Source of the DNA: Mesorhizobium caraganae
GTDB taxonomy: Bacteria; Pseudomonadota; Alphaproteobacteria; Rhizobiales; Rhizobiaceae
Direction of reading: 5' to 3'
Length of the DNA: 64,000 nt
Assembly: GCF_016836705.1 (NCBI RefSeq)
Contig: NZ_JAFCGY010000009.1
Location: 1-64,000, forward strand
Shown here piece after piece: positions 35,821 through 45,772 of this stretch (positions are counted from its first letter, which is position 1; each line of letters starts with the position of its first letter). The translations under genes and the position numbers were made by a program. The notes below the pieces were generated by a model, which had not been told where the DNA came from, did no database searches, and was given only the letters and a program-made list of their open reading frames with translations.

Positions 35821-36010
35821 TCAGCATGCGGCCGCCGTAATGTCTGCCTTGCAGACCCGCATGGATTCGCGGGCCAAAAAGGTCGCCGCACTTTCGGCGC
35901 TCGCAACCGCGCCCTCGACCCAGCCGAGATCGCTAGTGAACAGATCCGAGCCGCGCGGCCGCAATGCCGCCTATGCCGGCGCCGACGATCGCATAGTTCA
36001 AGGGTTGCAT
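35821..36010 (-). pseudogene. Deletion remnant of FAD-dependent oxidase gene(s)
   Basis: From the ATG at 36010 the minus strand encodes MQPLNYAIVGAGIGGIAAAR, a perfect FAD-binding start, but stops at 35933. In another frame it continues GSDLFTSDLGWVEGAVASA..ESAATFLAR to a stop at 35821, which is the C-terminal FAD-contact pattern of flavin amine-oxidase-like enzymes. The junction lies near 35950. Over 1 kb of coding sequence must have been lost, out of frame. The two ends may come from one gene or from two neighbours. Confidence 0.6.
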
Positions 36011-36241
36011 TGGTCTGCTCCGCTCACTTAACCGCTTTGGCCTGAATCGCTCCACGCGTGGCGACGACCATTGAGGGCCTGCCTTAGAGGCAAAGCAGGA
36101 TCCGTTCTTGGGAAGAGCGGAACACGGTTTTGGGGAAATAGGCACCTTTGCCGCCTGACGAGCGGCGTGGCTTCCCTGTTTGGCAGCTCTGGCGCAATGC
36201 GGCACCTTGAATGGTAAGCACGCTTATAATATATACCGCTC

Positions 36242-36712
36242 ATGGTTTCCGACGGCATAGATAGGCTGGGCTTTTTGATCCACGACGTGCAGCGCCTGAT
36301 GCGCAAGCGCTTCGAGGCGCGCGCCAGCGGGCTTGGTCTGTCCTCGGCGCAATGGCGGCTTCTGGTCCGCGTTGCCAAGGAAGCGGGCGTCGCTCAGGCG
36401 CGGCTTGCCGAACTGCTCGAAATCGAGCCGATCAGCGTCTCGCGCTTGGTCGACCGCATGGAGGAGGGCGGCTGGATCGAACGTCGACCTGACGCAACCG
36501 ACCGGCGCGTGCGCATGATCTTCCCGACCGACAAGGCTAATGCGGCCTATGCCAATGTCAAAAGCCTTGCCGGCGAGGTCTATGAGGAATCGCTGGTCGG
36601 CGTTTCGCCGGAAGATCGCCGCGTCCTGATCCGGGCGTTGGACACCATTGTGCAAAACCTTGCGGACGGTGAGACGTCGTCCTTGAAGAGTACGGAAGGG
36701 GCAGCGTCATGA
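36242..36712 (+). CDS. MarR-family regulator
   Basis: A 156-residue MarR protein with the winged helix 'LGLSSAQWRLLVRVAKEAG', 'LAELLEIEPISVSRLVDRME' and wing 'RRPDATDRRVRMIFPTD'. The stop overlaps the start of the EmrA-like gene (ATGA), so it is cotranslated with the efflux pump it presumably controls, as in emrRAB. The region just upstream is A/T-rich (TTATAATATATACC) and likely contains promoter and operator. Confidence 0.92.
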   Translation: MVSDGIDRLGFLIHDVQRLMRKRFEARASGLGLSSAQWRLLVRVAKEAGVAQARLAELLEIEPISVSRLVDRMEEGGWIERRPDATDRRVRMIFPTDKANAAYANVKSLAGEVYEESLVGVSPEDRRVLIRALDTIVQNLADGETSSLKSTEGAAS

Positions 36713-37902
36713 ACGCGGCAGCCAAGATAGACGAGAATGTGACCAAGCTCGAAACGCCGGCACAACCGGCCGCCGAAGCGCCGGTCCAGCCGACCGCCGC
36801 GCCGGTCGCGGTGGCTCCGTCCGCGCAGCCCGCTCCCACTCCGAAAAAGCCGCGCCGCCTCGGCCGCTTGCTTCTAATGGTCGTCCTGCCGGCGGCACTG
36901 GCCATTGGCGGCGGCTATGTCTGGGTGACCGGCGGCCGCTATCAGGAGACCGAGAACGCCAATTTGCAGCAGGCCAAGGTGTCGATCGCCTCGGATACGG
37001 CCGGGCGCATCGTTCAGGTCGACATTTCAGACAACCAGCTGGTCAAGCAAGGTGATGTGCTGTTTGCCATCGATCCCGAGCCCTACCGGATCGCGTTGGC
37101 CCAGGCCGATGCGGCGGTTGCGGTCGCACGCGTCGGCATCGAACAGTTGCGCGCTGCCTACAGCCAGGCGATGGCGCAGGAGAAGTCCGACGCCAGCGAA
37201 GTCGACTACGCGCAGTCGCAGTATGACCGCGCGGCCGACCTTGCCCAGAAGGGCATCAACGCCAAATCCTCGCTGGATCAGGCCAAGAACGATCTCGACA
37301 AGGCCAGGCAGCAGCTGGCGGTGGCTGAGCAGGGCATCATCAGCGCCAAGGCCGCTCTCGCCGGCAATCCCGATATCGAGACCGACAAGCACCCGACGGT
37401 GATGGCCGCACTCGCCGCGCGCGACAAGGCCGCCTACGATCTGGCGCAGACCACGGTCAAGGCGCCGGCTGACGGCGTCGTCAGCCAGGCCTCGTCTTTC
37501 AAGGTCGGTCAGTATGTCGGTTCCGGCACGCCTTTGTTTGCGCTGGTCGAGACCGGCGACACCTGGATCGATGCCAATTTTAAGGAAACCCAGCTTACCC
37601 ACATGAAAACCGGCCAGAAGGCCGAGATCGTGGTCGACACCTATCCGGGCCGCACGTTCGAAGCCACCGTCAAGGCAATCGGCGCCGGCACTGGCGCGGA
37701 GTTTTCGCTGTTGCCGGCCCAGAATGCCACCGGCAACTGGGTCAAGGTCACCCAGCGCATTCCCGTGCGCCTGGAACTCACCGATGCCGATGCCAAGATG
37801 GCGTTGCGCACCGGCATGAGCGCCTCGGTTACGGTGGACACCGGCGTTGCCCGCGGGTTGCCGGCCATCTTCGGCCACGCCACCGCGGGCGAGGCACAAT
37901 AG
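36709..37902 (+). CDS. EmrA-like efflux adaptor (HlyD family)
   Basis: A 397-residue HlyD-family adaptor. A Pro/Ala-rich cytoplasmic N terminus precedes one transmembrane helix at about residues 51-73. Then comes the lipoyl-like domain ('IVQVDISDNQLVKQGDVLFAID' in parts), a coiled coil, and 'AYDLAQTTVKAPADGVVSQ' and 'IDANFKETQLTHMKTGQKAEI', typical of EmrA. It joins the MFS pump at 38247 to the outer membrane. The ATG overlaps the MarR stop by four bases. Confidence 0.93.
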   Translation: MNAAAKIDENVTKLETPAQPAAEAPVQPTAAPVAVAPSAQPAPTPKKPRRLGRLLLMVVLPAALAIGGGYVWVTGGRYQETENANLQQAKVSIASDTAGRIVQVDISDNQLVKQGDVLFAIDPEPYRIALAQADAAVAVARVGIEQLRAAYSQAMAQEKSDASEVDYAQSQYDRAADLAQKGINAKSSLDQAKNDLDKARQQLAVAEQGIISAKAALAGNPDIETDKHPTVMAALAARDKAAYDLAQTTVKAPADGVVSQASSFKVGQYVGSGTPLFALVETGDTWIDANFKETQLTHMKTGQKAEIVVDTYPGRTFEATVKAIGAGTGAEFSLLPAQNATGNWVKVTQRIPVRLELTDADAKMALRTGMSASVTVDTGVARGLPAIFGHATAGEAQ

Positions 37903-38246
37903 ACTGTGAATGGACCGTGATCCTGAAAAGCAGGATCACGGCCGGGCAGGGAATGCTCGCTCAGGCGAGATGAGATGACAGGATTGGTCCGATGGCAGGT
38001 TGCGCGACGGGTGGGGTTGGACCGGGCCGCATCGCGGCCTGACCAGCGCCTGGCCATCTCGACGCTGATCCTTCGGTCCTTGGATTTCCGGGCGGCAAGC
38101 GCCTGATGTGTTGAGACGTTCGGTCGATGTAACCCCCACATCGATAGATCGCGTCCCACCGCGATGAGGGTCTCTTCACCAGAGAAGGCCTCGCCGCCCG
38201 GAAGCCTAGTGTACACGTTTTTGTTACCTGTCGGAAGTTCCGTATC
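37903..38246. other. 344-base gap inside the Emr-type operon
   Basis: No gene is supported here. The first part holds a perfect hairpin CCGTGATCCTG-AAAAG-CAGGATCACGG (37915-37941) that starts 13 bases after the adaptor stop and lacks a T-run, so it may be an attenuating or stabilising stem. The remainder shows no recognised element; the last 40 bases include a weak ribosome site (CGGAAG) before the pump ATG. Confidence 0.55.
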
Positions 38247-39782
38247 ATGAGCACGCCAGAGCCGTTCAAGGAAGTGCCGCATCGCGGCCTGATCACCGTG
38301 GCGTTGATGCTGGCGACGATCATGCAGGCGCTCGACACGACCATCGCCAATGTCGCGCTGCCGACCATGACCGGTGATCTCGGCGCCTCGCCCGACAACA
38401 TCAACTGGGTGTTGACCTCCTACATCGTTGCCGCCGCCATCATGACGCCGGTCACCGGCTGGCTGGCCGACCGCTTCGGCCGCAAGGAACTGTTCCTGGC
38501 GGCGGTGGTCGGCTTCACCGTGTTCTCGATGCTGTGCGGCATCGCCTGGAGCCTGGAGAGCATAGTGTTCTTCCGGCTGATGCAGGGCGTGTTCGGCGCT
38601 GCCATCGTGCCGCTGTCGCAGACCTTCCTGCTCGATATCAATCCCAGGGAACGCCACGGCCAGGCGATGGCCATCTGGGGCGCCGGCATCATGCTGGGGC
38701 CGATCCTGGGCCCGACGCTGGGCGGCTGGCTGACCGAGAATTTCAACTGGCGCTGGGTGTTCTTCATTAACTTGCCGGTCGGCATCATCGCCTTTCTCGG
38801 CATGGCCGCCTATCTGCCGGTCGTTGCCCGGCGGGTGCGCAGCTTCGATTTCTTCGGTTTCGCCATGATCTCGCTCGGCGTCGGCGCGCTGCAGCTGCTG
38901 CTCGACCGCGGCGGCGAGGTCGACTGGTTTTCCTCGGTCGAAATCTGGATCGAGCTTGCTCTTTCGATCACCGGATTCTGGGTGTTCATCATTCACACGG
39001 TGACGGCGGAACGTCCTTTCATCGACCCCAAGATTTTCCTCGACCAAAATTTCGTCACCGGGCTGGCGTTCATCTTCGTCATGGGCGTGCTGATCCTGGC
39101 TTCGATGTCGCTGTTGCCGCCGATGCTGTCGACCATCTTCGGCTATCCGACCATCACTATCGGTATCGTCTTGGGGCCGCGCGGTGTCGGCACGATGATT
39201 TCGATGCTTGTCGTCGGGCGGCTCATGAGCAAGATCGACGCCAGGATTCTCGTCGTCATCGGCTTTCTGCTCACGGCCCAGTCGCTCTACACCATGGCCG
39301 GCTTTACACCGCAGATGGACAATTGGCTGATCCTCAGCTCCGGCGTCATCCAGGGGCTGGGCATGGGCATGGTGTTCGTGCCGTTGTCGACGGTGGCCTT
39401 CGCCACGCTCGACGTGCGCTTCCGCACCGACGCCACGGCGCTGTTCAGCCTGGTGCGCAATCTGGGTTCCTCGATCGGTGTGTCGGTGGTGACGGTTCTC
39501 CTGGTGCGCAACACGCAGGTCAATCACACCGAGCTGTCGGCCTTCATCAACCCGTTCAACCCAAATCTGTGGGCGCTCTCCCCGGCGGCAGCTGGTGGCG
39601 ACCCGATGGCGCTTTCGCAGATGGATCGCATGGTCAACATCCAGTCGATGATGATCTCCTACGTCAACGACTTCAAAATACTGATGATGATGACGCTGAT
39701 TGCCATCCCGTTTGTGTTTCTGCTGCGCAAGCCGAAAACGGCCCCGGCTGCCGGCGCCGCGCCGGCGGCACATATGGATTGA
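38247..39782 (+). CDS. EmrB/QacA-type MFS drug transporter (DHA2)
   Basis: A 511-residue membrane protein with 14 predicted helices, the DHA2 length and plan. Marker motifs: 'LDTTIANVALPTMTGDLG' (motif D1), 'GWLADRFGRKELFL' (motif A), 'RLMQGVFGAAIVPLSQ' (motif B), and 'GAGIMLGPILGPTLGGWL' (antiporter motif C). It exports hydrophobic drugs with the EmrA-like adaptor encoded upstream. It is separated from that gene by 344 bases, unusually far for emrAB. Confidence 0.93.
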   Translation: MSTPEPFKEVPHRGLITVALMLATIMQALDTTIANVALPTMTGDLGASPDNINWVLTSYIVAAAIMTPVTGWLADRFGRKELFLAAVVGFTVFSMLCGIAWSLESIVFFRLMQGVFGAAIVPLSQTFLLDINPRERHGQAMAIWGAGIMLGPILGPTLGGWLTENFNWRWVFFINLPVGIIAFLGMAAYLPVVARRVRSFDFFGFAMISLGVGALQLLLDRGGEVDWFSSVEIWIELALSITGFWVFIIHTVTAERPFIDPKIFLDQNFVTGLAFIFVMGVLILASMSLLPPMLSTIFGYPTITIGIVLGPRGVGTMISMLVVGRLMSKIDARILVVIGFLLTAQSLYTMAGFTPQMDNWLILSSGVIQGLGMGMVFVPLSTVAFATLDVRFRTDATALFSLVRNLGSSIGVSVVTVLLVRNTQVNHTELSAFINPFNPNLWALSPAAAGGDPMALSQMDRMVNIQSMMISYVNDFKILMMMTLIAIPFVFLLRKPKTAPAAGAAPAAHMD

Positions 39783-40078
39783 GACGCGCGTCGATATTTG
39801 TCGATATCAGATGACGTTGTCGCGGGCGCCTGCGAATATGCAAGGTCGGACGGTTGCCGGGATGATCGCAAAACTCTCCAGATATCCAAGAATGTCGATT
39901 CTGTAGCTGCGATGGTGATTTGGAAATGGCGTTTAAGTTTCAGGTAACCAGAAACCCTCTCGTCTGATTTCGGTTCGGCTTGTATGCTGTTAGTACATAT
40001 CTAACACTATCAACAGACTGTCGCATGGCACATAAATGATCGTTGCGTTCCTTCAGACCCAGCTGGGAGAAGGTCTGT

Positions 40079-42766
40079 TTGGCTACGAAATCATCCAGGA
40101 AATCCGCGGAAACGACTCAGCCTGTCGGCTTGGCCGCGTTGGCAAAACTGGCCGATGTTTCCTATGAGTCGCTGGAGCGTGACCTCCGGGCGACGATCAC
40201 GACACTCGAAGCACAGGCGCTGCGCTTCGAGACGGTGCTCGAAAACATTTCGCAAGGCATCTGCTTTTTCGACCGCGATGAGCGGCTGATCCTGAGCAAT
40301 CGCCGTTATGCGGAAATCTACCGCCTCGCACCCGAGCAGTTGCGGCCCGGTCTGACGCTGAGCGAAATCGTCGAGCGCCGCAGCGCCGCCGGCACGGCGG
40401 CGCTGGCCACCGACGCCTATCTGGCGATGGCCAGATCGGTCAATTCCGGCAAGGCTCCAAGGACCTGGACCGCCAAACTCGCCGACGGCCGGGCCATCCA
40501 GATTTACAACCAGCCGATGCCCGACGGCAGCTGGGTAGCTACACATGAGGACATTACCGATCTTGCCGCCAGTCGACAGATCGTCGACGAGCGCATCTCG
40601 TTGCAGGCGCTGATCGACTGGGTGCCCAATTATCTCTGGGTCAAGGACACGCAAAGCCGCTTCGTCGTCGTCAACAGCGCACTTGCGACTGACAGTGGCC
40701 GCGACAAGACCGCCGACATGATCGGCTTGACCGATTTCGATATCCATCCCCCGGAAGTTGCGCAGAGGTTCCGGCAAGTCGAACAGTCGGTGCTCGAAAG
40801 CGGACAACCCTTGATCGATGCGGAGGAGTTTGTCGTCGATGCGTCGGGCACCGTAAAATGGTTCTCCTCGACCAAGGTGCCGTTGCGCAATGCTCAAAAC
40901 GAAATTTTCGGTCTGGTCGGCATCGCCCGCGACATTACGGCCCGCAAGCAGGCCGATGTCCTGCGCAGCGGACAGGCAAACATCCTGGAGATGATTGCGA
41001 CGAGCGCTCCGCTCGAGAACGTGCTCGACAGCCTCATGCGGCTGGTCGAGTCCCAACTGAAGGGGATATTCGGTTCCGTCCTGCTGCTCGACAAGGATGG
41101 CATCCATTTGCGGCACGGTGCGGCGCCGAGCCTGGCCAAAGCCTATATGAGCGCCATCGATGGATCTGCCATCGGCCCCAAGACAGGGTCGTGCGGAACC
41201 GCCGCCTACCGGCGCGAGCCGGTCGTCGTCGCCGACATCCTGCAGGATCCGCTCTGGGAGGATTACCGCGAACTCGCGGCGCCCTATGGCTACCGTTCGT
41301 GCTGGTCGACCCCGATCCTGTCGCATCAGGGCGTCGTGCTGGGCGTCTTTGCCATGTATTCGATGAGCGTGCGCGAGCCGACCGAGGCCGAGACTCGCCT
41401 GATCGAATTCACCACCCACATTGCCGGTATCGCGATCGAGCGCAAACGGGCTGAAGACCAGATCCACTTCATGGCCAACCATGACGCGCTGACCGGGCTG
41501 CCCAATCGCGCTTTGCTGGAAGATCGGCTTTCCCAGGCGGTCCTCTACGCGCAGCGATACAATCGCTGGGTGGCGGTGGTGTTCATCGATCTCGACAATT
41601 TCAAACTGGTGAACGATACGTTGGGCCACAATGCCGGCGACGAACTGCTCAAGACTGTCGCGAGCCGTTTGGTTGGATGCGTGAAGGCGACTGACACCGT
41701 CGTGCGGGTTGGCGGCGACGAATTTGTCATCGTCCTGTTCGATCAACCCACCAATGTCGATGTCATTTCGGAAACCCTGCAGACGATCAGGGATGCGATT
41801 GCCGAGCCGGTTCCTGTCGCCGAGCACCGCCTGCGATTAACGGCCAGCATCGGCATCGCAAATTACCCGAAGGACGGGACGAGCCCCGACAAGCTGTTGG
41901 CCAATGCCGATGCCGCCAAGTCTCGCGCCAAGGAATTCGGCCGCGACAATTTCCAGTTCTATGCCCCCGAGTTCAACTCAAGCGCACACGAAAAATTCCT
42001 GCTTCAGGGGGAATTGCGAAACGCGCTCGCCCGTTCGGAATTCGCGCTGCTCTACCAGCCGCAGGTCGATCTGCGGTCGGGTCTGATCCTGGCCGTCGAA
42101 GCGTTGGTACGCTGGAACCACCCCGCGCGAGGCCTGGTGTCGCCGATGATGTTCATCCCGACCGCCGAGGAGACCGGGCTGATCGTGCCGATCGGCGACT
42201 GGATCCTGCACGAAGCCTGCCGGCAAAACAAAGCCTGGCAGCGTGCCGGTCTGCCGCCCGTCACCGTCTGCGTCAACGTGTCGGCGCGGCAGTTCAGGGA
42301 GAAGAATCTGATCGACCGCGTCGTCAACGCATTGAAGGAAAGTGGCCTGGAGGCCAGGTATCTCGAGCTCGAGGTGACCGAAAGCCTGATCATGCAGGAT
42401 TTCGAGTTGGCGGTCGCAACGATGAACGGGCTGCAAGGGCTCGGCGTGCAGATATCGATCGACGATTTCGGAACCGGCTATTCCAGCCTCAGCGCGCTCA
42501 AGACCTTTCCTGTGCAGCGGCTGAAGATCGACAAGTCCTTTATCGACGACCTCGCGACCGACGAGAACGATCAGGCGGTTACCAGTGCCGTCATCTCATT
42601 GGGTCAAAAGCTGAACCTGAGGGTCCTTGCCGAAGGCGTCGAGACGGATGACCAGGTTGCCTTCCTGCGCAAGAACAATTGCGACGAAATGCAGGGCAAT
42701 TATTTCAGCAAACCCATTTCCGCGCCCGAGATCGCGAAATTGCTCGGCGGCGCGCGCAAGGAATGA
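40079..42766 (+). CDS. PAS-PAS-GAF-GGDEF-EAL c-di-GMP protein
   Basis: An 895-residue cytoplasmic protein with two PAS domains (about residues 45-285), a GAF domain (about 300-445), a GGDEF domain with an intact active site ('RVGGDEFVIVL'), and an EAL domain with the metal and catalytic motifs intact ('AVEALVRW', 'EVTES', 'IDDFGTGYSSL', 'KIDKSFI', 'AEGVET'). Both synthesis and breakdown of c-di-GMP are possible, tuned by the sensors. The TTG at 40079 has GGAGAAGG five bases upstream; another TTG at 40043 has no such site. The 296 bases upstream hold nothing I recognise. Confidence 0.93.
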   Translation: MATKSSRKSAETTQPVGLAALAKLADVSYESLERDLRATITTLEAQALRFETVLENISQGICFFDRDERLILSNRRYAEIYRLAPEQLRPGLTLSEIVERRSAAGTAALATDAYLAMARSVNSGKAPRTWTAKLADGRAIQIYNQPMPDGSWVATHEDITDLAASRQIVDERISLQALIDWVPNYLWVKDTQSRFVVVNSALATDSGRDKTADMIGLTDFDIHPPEVAQRFRQVEQSVLESGQPLIDAEEFVVDASGTVKWFSSTKVPLRNAQNEIFGLVGIARDITARKQADVLRSGQANILEMIATSAPLENVLDSLMRLVESQLKGIFGSVLLLDKDGIHLRHGAAPSLAKAYMSAIDGSAIGPKTGSCGTAAYRREPVVVADILQDPLWEDYRELAAPYGYRSCWSTPILSHQGVVLGVFAMYSMSVREPTEAETRLIEFTTHIAGIAIERKRAEDQIHFMANHDALTGLPNRALLEDRLSQAVLYAQRYNRWVAVVFIDLDNFKLVNDTLGHNAGDELLKTVASRLVGCVKATDTVVRVGGDEFVIVLFDQPTNVDVISETLQTIRDAIAEPVPVAEHRLRLTASIGIANYPKDGTSPDKLLANADAAKSRAKEFGRDNFQFYAPEFNSSAHEKFLLQGELRNALARSEFALLYQPQVDLRSGLILAVEALVRWNHPARGLVSPMMFIPTAEETGLIVPIGDWILHEACRQNKAWQRAGLPPVTVCVNVSARQFREKNLIDRVVNALKESGLEARYLELEVTESLIMQDFELAVATMNGLQGLGVQISIDDFGTGYSSLSALKTFPVQRLKIDKSFIDDLATDENDQAVTSAVISLGQKLNLRVLAEGVETDDQVAFLRKNNCDEMQGNYFSKPISAPEIAKLLGGARKE

Positions 42767-42872
42767 GGGCACGGTGCGCCTGAGCGCATATGGATTGGGC
42801 ATGGCAGGCCGTACCGCCTGGCAGGCCAACCGCTTCTCGCTCTAACTCGGCGTGCACTCTCGCCGCTATTTT

Positions 42873-44886
42873 TCAGCTCTTATAGGCGAGAAGTTGCCGA
42901 TCGCGCGCTGGAAGCGCCATTTGGACCCGCCATCTTCTACGAAGAAGAGCCTGCACGTTCTCAACTGGGACAGCACGGCTGAATCGATAGCCTTGCGCGA
43001 GGGCAACGCCCTTGGCGGAAAGCAGTTCGGCTTGCCTGCTCGATTCCACTCCTTCGGCGGTGATAGACAGATCGAGGTGTCGACAAAGATCAATGATCAT
43101 GTCGACAATGGTTGTGGCCTCATGCCGCTGGCCGTAGCCGGCGACGAAGGACCCGTCAATCTTCAACCGAGTGAAGGGAAATCTACTCAAGAGCGCCAGG
43201 GACGAGTATCCGGTGCCGAAATCGTCGATCGCAATCGAAATACCCAGCTGCCTCAAGGCCGCAAGTCGTTGCGCCGCCACCGTGGGGTTGCTTGACAGGG
43301 CACTCTCCGTGATCTCCAGTTCCAGTCGGTTGGGAGACAACCCGCTTTCGGCAAGAACGCGCGCAACGACGGCGGGGAAAACAGGGTCGTCGAGTTGAAT
43401 GGGTGAGACATTGACCGCCACGAACGGCGCCTGTTCCGAACCCGCATGCCACTTGTGCCGCGGCATGGCATGCCTGCTTGAGAACCTCTTCTCCGATTTC
43501 CGATATGAGACCGAACTCCTCGGCGCCGATAAACTGATCAGGAGGCACCAGCCCCTCATCCCTTCTATGCCAACGTGCCAGCGCTTCAAACCCGGCTGTT
43601 TGGCCTGTCGCGAGGTCGACAATGGGTTGAAAATAACACTCAATCTCGCCATTGGGCACAGCACTGGCGAGATCTCGCAGACGATCGTTTCGCTTCCGCG
43701 ATTCGGTGTCCAGTCCTTCGGTGAACCATCGAATGCCGGCGTCGGTGGTACGGTCGGCCTTACCGAGGGCATGGCCGCTGTTGCGCAGAAGAATGTGCGC
43801 ATTGTCGCCGTCCTGCCGAGAGAGCGCACCGCCCATCTGAAAACGAAGTCGCACGCATCTGTCGTCCACTTGCAGTGGCTTCGAAAAGACGCTCAGAATT
43901 TGTCGTGTCGAGTTTTGGACTGCTTCTGGGGTCTTCATTGCAGGTGTGGCGACTGCGAAAATGTCCGTTGAAACGCGACACGCGATGAAGCCGGCTTCCG
44001 CCAGCGCCTGCAGACGATCGCCGACGATCCGAATGATCGTTGCGTCCTCCAGGGTCTCCGAGTCGCCGATGAGTTTGTCCAAGTCGAGCAGCTTTACCTG
44101 CACAATTCCAAGCATGCCGCCGGGACTCATCTTGGCCAGCGCGTCATCAATATCCGAAAGAAACTTCTGCGGCTTTGCCAAGCCGGTCAGAGGGTCATAG
44201 CGCAGAAGCTGTCGGACGCGCTCTTCGGTCTCCATCTGTCCGGTAATGTCCAGGGAGACGCCGACCATCCGTCGGGCGATGCCGTCCTTATCGGAGACAA
44301 TGTTTCCGCGTGAATGCACCCAGCGGAAGGATCCGTCGTTTGCTCGCACCCTATAGCGATCATCGTACGAACGCGTGCCGCCAGACTTGATGAAATCCTC
44401 AAAGGTCTGGTCGACTCGTTCGACGTCATCGGGATGCCTTCTGCGCAGCAACTCGTCCATGGTAAGCCGCTGAGTGGATGTAAGTCCCAGTCGAGCGGTG
44501 AGTTGCGGAGAGACAAAAGCAATCGTCTCCTGACCTTCAGCCAGGTTCAGTTCCCAGACGCCGCCATCCGCACTGGCCAGCGCCAGTTCAAGACGGCGCT
44601 CGCTTTCGAGCGCGGTTTCATAGGCGGCAAAGATAGCTTTCCACGCGCTTTGGAGGAACTGAAGCATTACCAGCGCCGAAACGGAAACGAAGAGCCATCC
44701 CTTGTACGTCTGCAGGTGCTGATACTGGCTGTAGCCCCCGGCCAGGCTGACCAGAACCCTATCGCTGAACGCAATCCATACCGCGCTGACCAGCGCATAA
44801 ATGCCGGCAACGATATGCGGCACCTTCGAGAAAAGAAAATCTGACCGACCAAGGAAGGCGTTCTCTCGCCAGCGATGATAGCGCAT
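42873..44886 (-). pseudogene. Membrane PAS-GGDEF*-EAL protein broken by a frameshift
   Basis: From the ATG at 44886: two transmembrane helices (about residues 20-75), a PAS/PAC domain, a degenerate GGDEF domain (the motif reads 'RVSTDIFAV'), and the first third of an EAL domain ('GFEALARWHRRDEGLV'). After 'VLKQACHAAAQ' the frame is lost at 43453-43454; the rest of the EAL domain continues in another frame ('WHAGSEQAPFVAVNVSPI', 'EITES', 'IDDFGTGYSSL', 'KIDGSFV', 'AEGVES') to 42873. Removing one base of the TT pair restores one protein. If intact it would be a c-di-GMP phosphodiesterase. Pseudogene or sequence error. Confidence 0.85.
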
Positions 44887-45069
44887 TCTGACCAGCCAGA
44901 CGGTTGCTTAGCATACCAGCTAATCAATCCTATTAAGCAATTAGCAATGTCTTAAAAGCAACCGCCGCAGCCGATGATGACGCGTTTATAAGCTGCCGAA
45001 GCGTGTCTTTGATATTGGTTCAAGGTGACGACCAAATAGCGAAACCCTGAACCGTTTGCCTGAAGACCT

Positions 45070-45588
45070 TTATTTGCCGAGCACCAGGCTCCAGTAGCGC
45101 AGGCTGGAGTCGCGGCCGTCGCGCACATAGGCGAGGCCGAAGCGGGAGAAATCCGGGTCGAGCATGTTGTGGCGATGGCCAGCCGAATGCATCCAGATGT
45201 CGAACAGTTTCCGCTGGTCGAACCGGCCCTCGGCGATGTTTTCGCCGGCGGCGCCCGCTATGCCATTGTCCCTGGCGCGCGAGGCGAAATCCTTGCCCCA
45301 GCCGGTGGTGTGGCTCATGCGGCCGCGCTGGGCCATGTAGCCGGCCTGCTGGAGCGCTGCCTGTTCGAGCTGCGCATCCGGCGCCAGCGGGCCGAGCCCG
45401 GCCGAGGCGCGGATGCCAGCCAAAGTGGCCGTGGCGGAGGAAGACACGCCGGCGCCTTCGCCGGTCGGCAGAGAAACGGTGCTGCAGGCGGCAAGCCCGG
45501 CCAGCGCGGCAAGGCCGGCGGCCTTTAGCAGCGTGCGTCGTTCGAAATTGATCTGGGGCTGGTCGGCTTCGATGGTCGCTATGCTCAT
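45070..45588 (-). CDS. CAP/SCP-domain lipoprotein
   Basis: A 172-residue secreted protein. The N terminus has a twin-arginine-like motif (ERRTLLKAAGLAALAGLAAC) that ends in a lipobox, so it is probably an exported lipoprotein. The remainder is a CAP (SCP/PR1) domain with 'GYMAQRGRMSHT', 'GENIAEGRFDQ' and 'WMHSAGHRHNMLDPDFSRFG', including the conserved His and Glu residues of the cavity. Role unknown. The start at 45588 (MSIATIEAD) is the nearest ATG to the signal with an AGAGG upstream. Confidence 0.87.
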   Translation of the reverse strand: MSIATIEADQPQINFERRTLLKAAGLAALAGLAACSTVSLPTGEGAGVSSSATATLAGIRASAGLGPLAPDAQLEQAALQQAGYMAQRGRMSHTTGWGKDFASRARDNGIAGAAGENIAEGRFDQRKLFDIWMHSAGHRHNMLDPDFSRFGLAYVRDGRDSSLRYWSLVLGK

Positions 45589-45772
45589 GCGACCTCTGAT
45601 ACCGGTGATCATGTCTTTTGCCGGGCAGGGCGATGAAAATCGCGTGAGGACCGGCGAAATGCCATCCCCGCGAGGACAACCCCTGGCAAATCGGCTATGC
45701 TGCCACAGGTATATGTGGCAGCTGCGGGCGGCCATCCAGGCGGTGACCGCCCCGACATAAGGGAGGAAGGTT

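Noticed and set aside
37641..39773. 710-codon open frame on the minus strand across the EmrB-type gene
   Set aside because: Histidine/arginine/aspartate-rich translation typical of the complement of a membrane-protein gene; no domain, and the plus-strand gene is certain.
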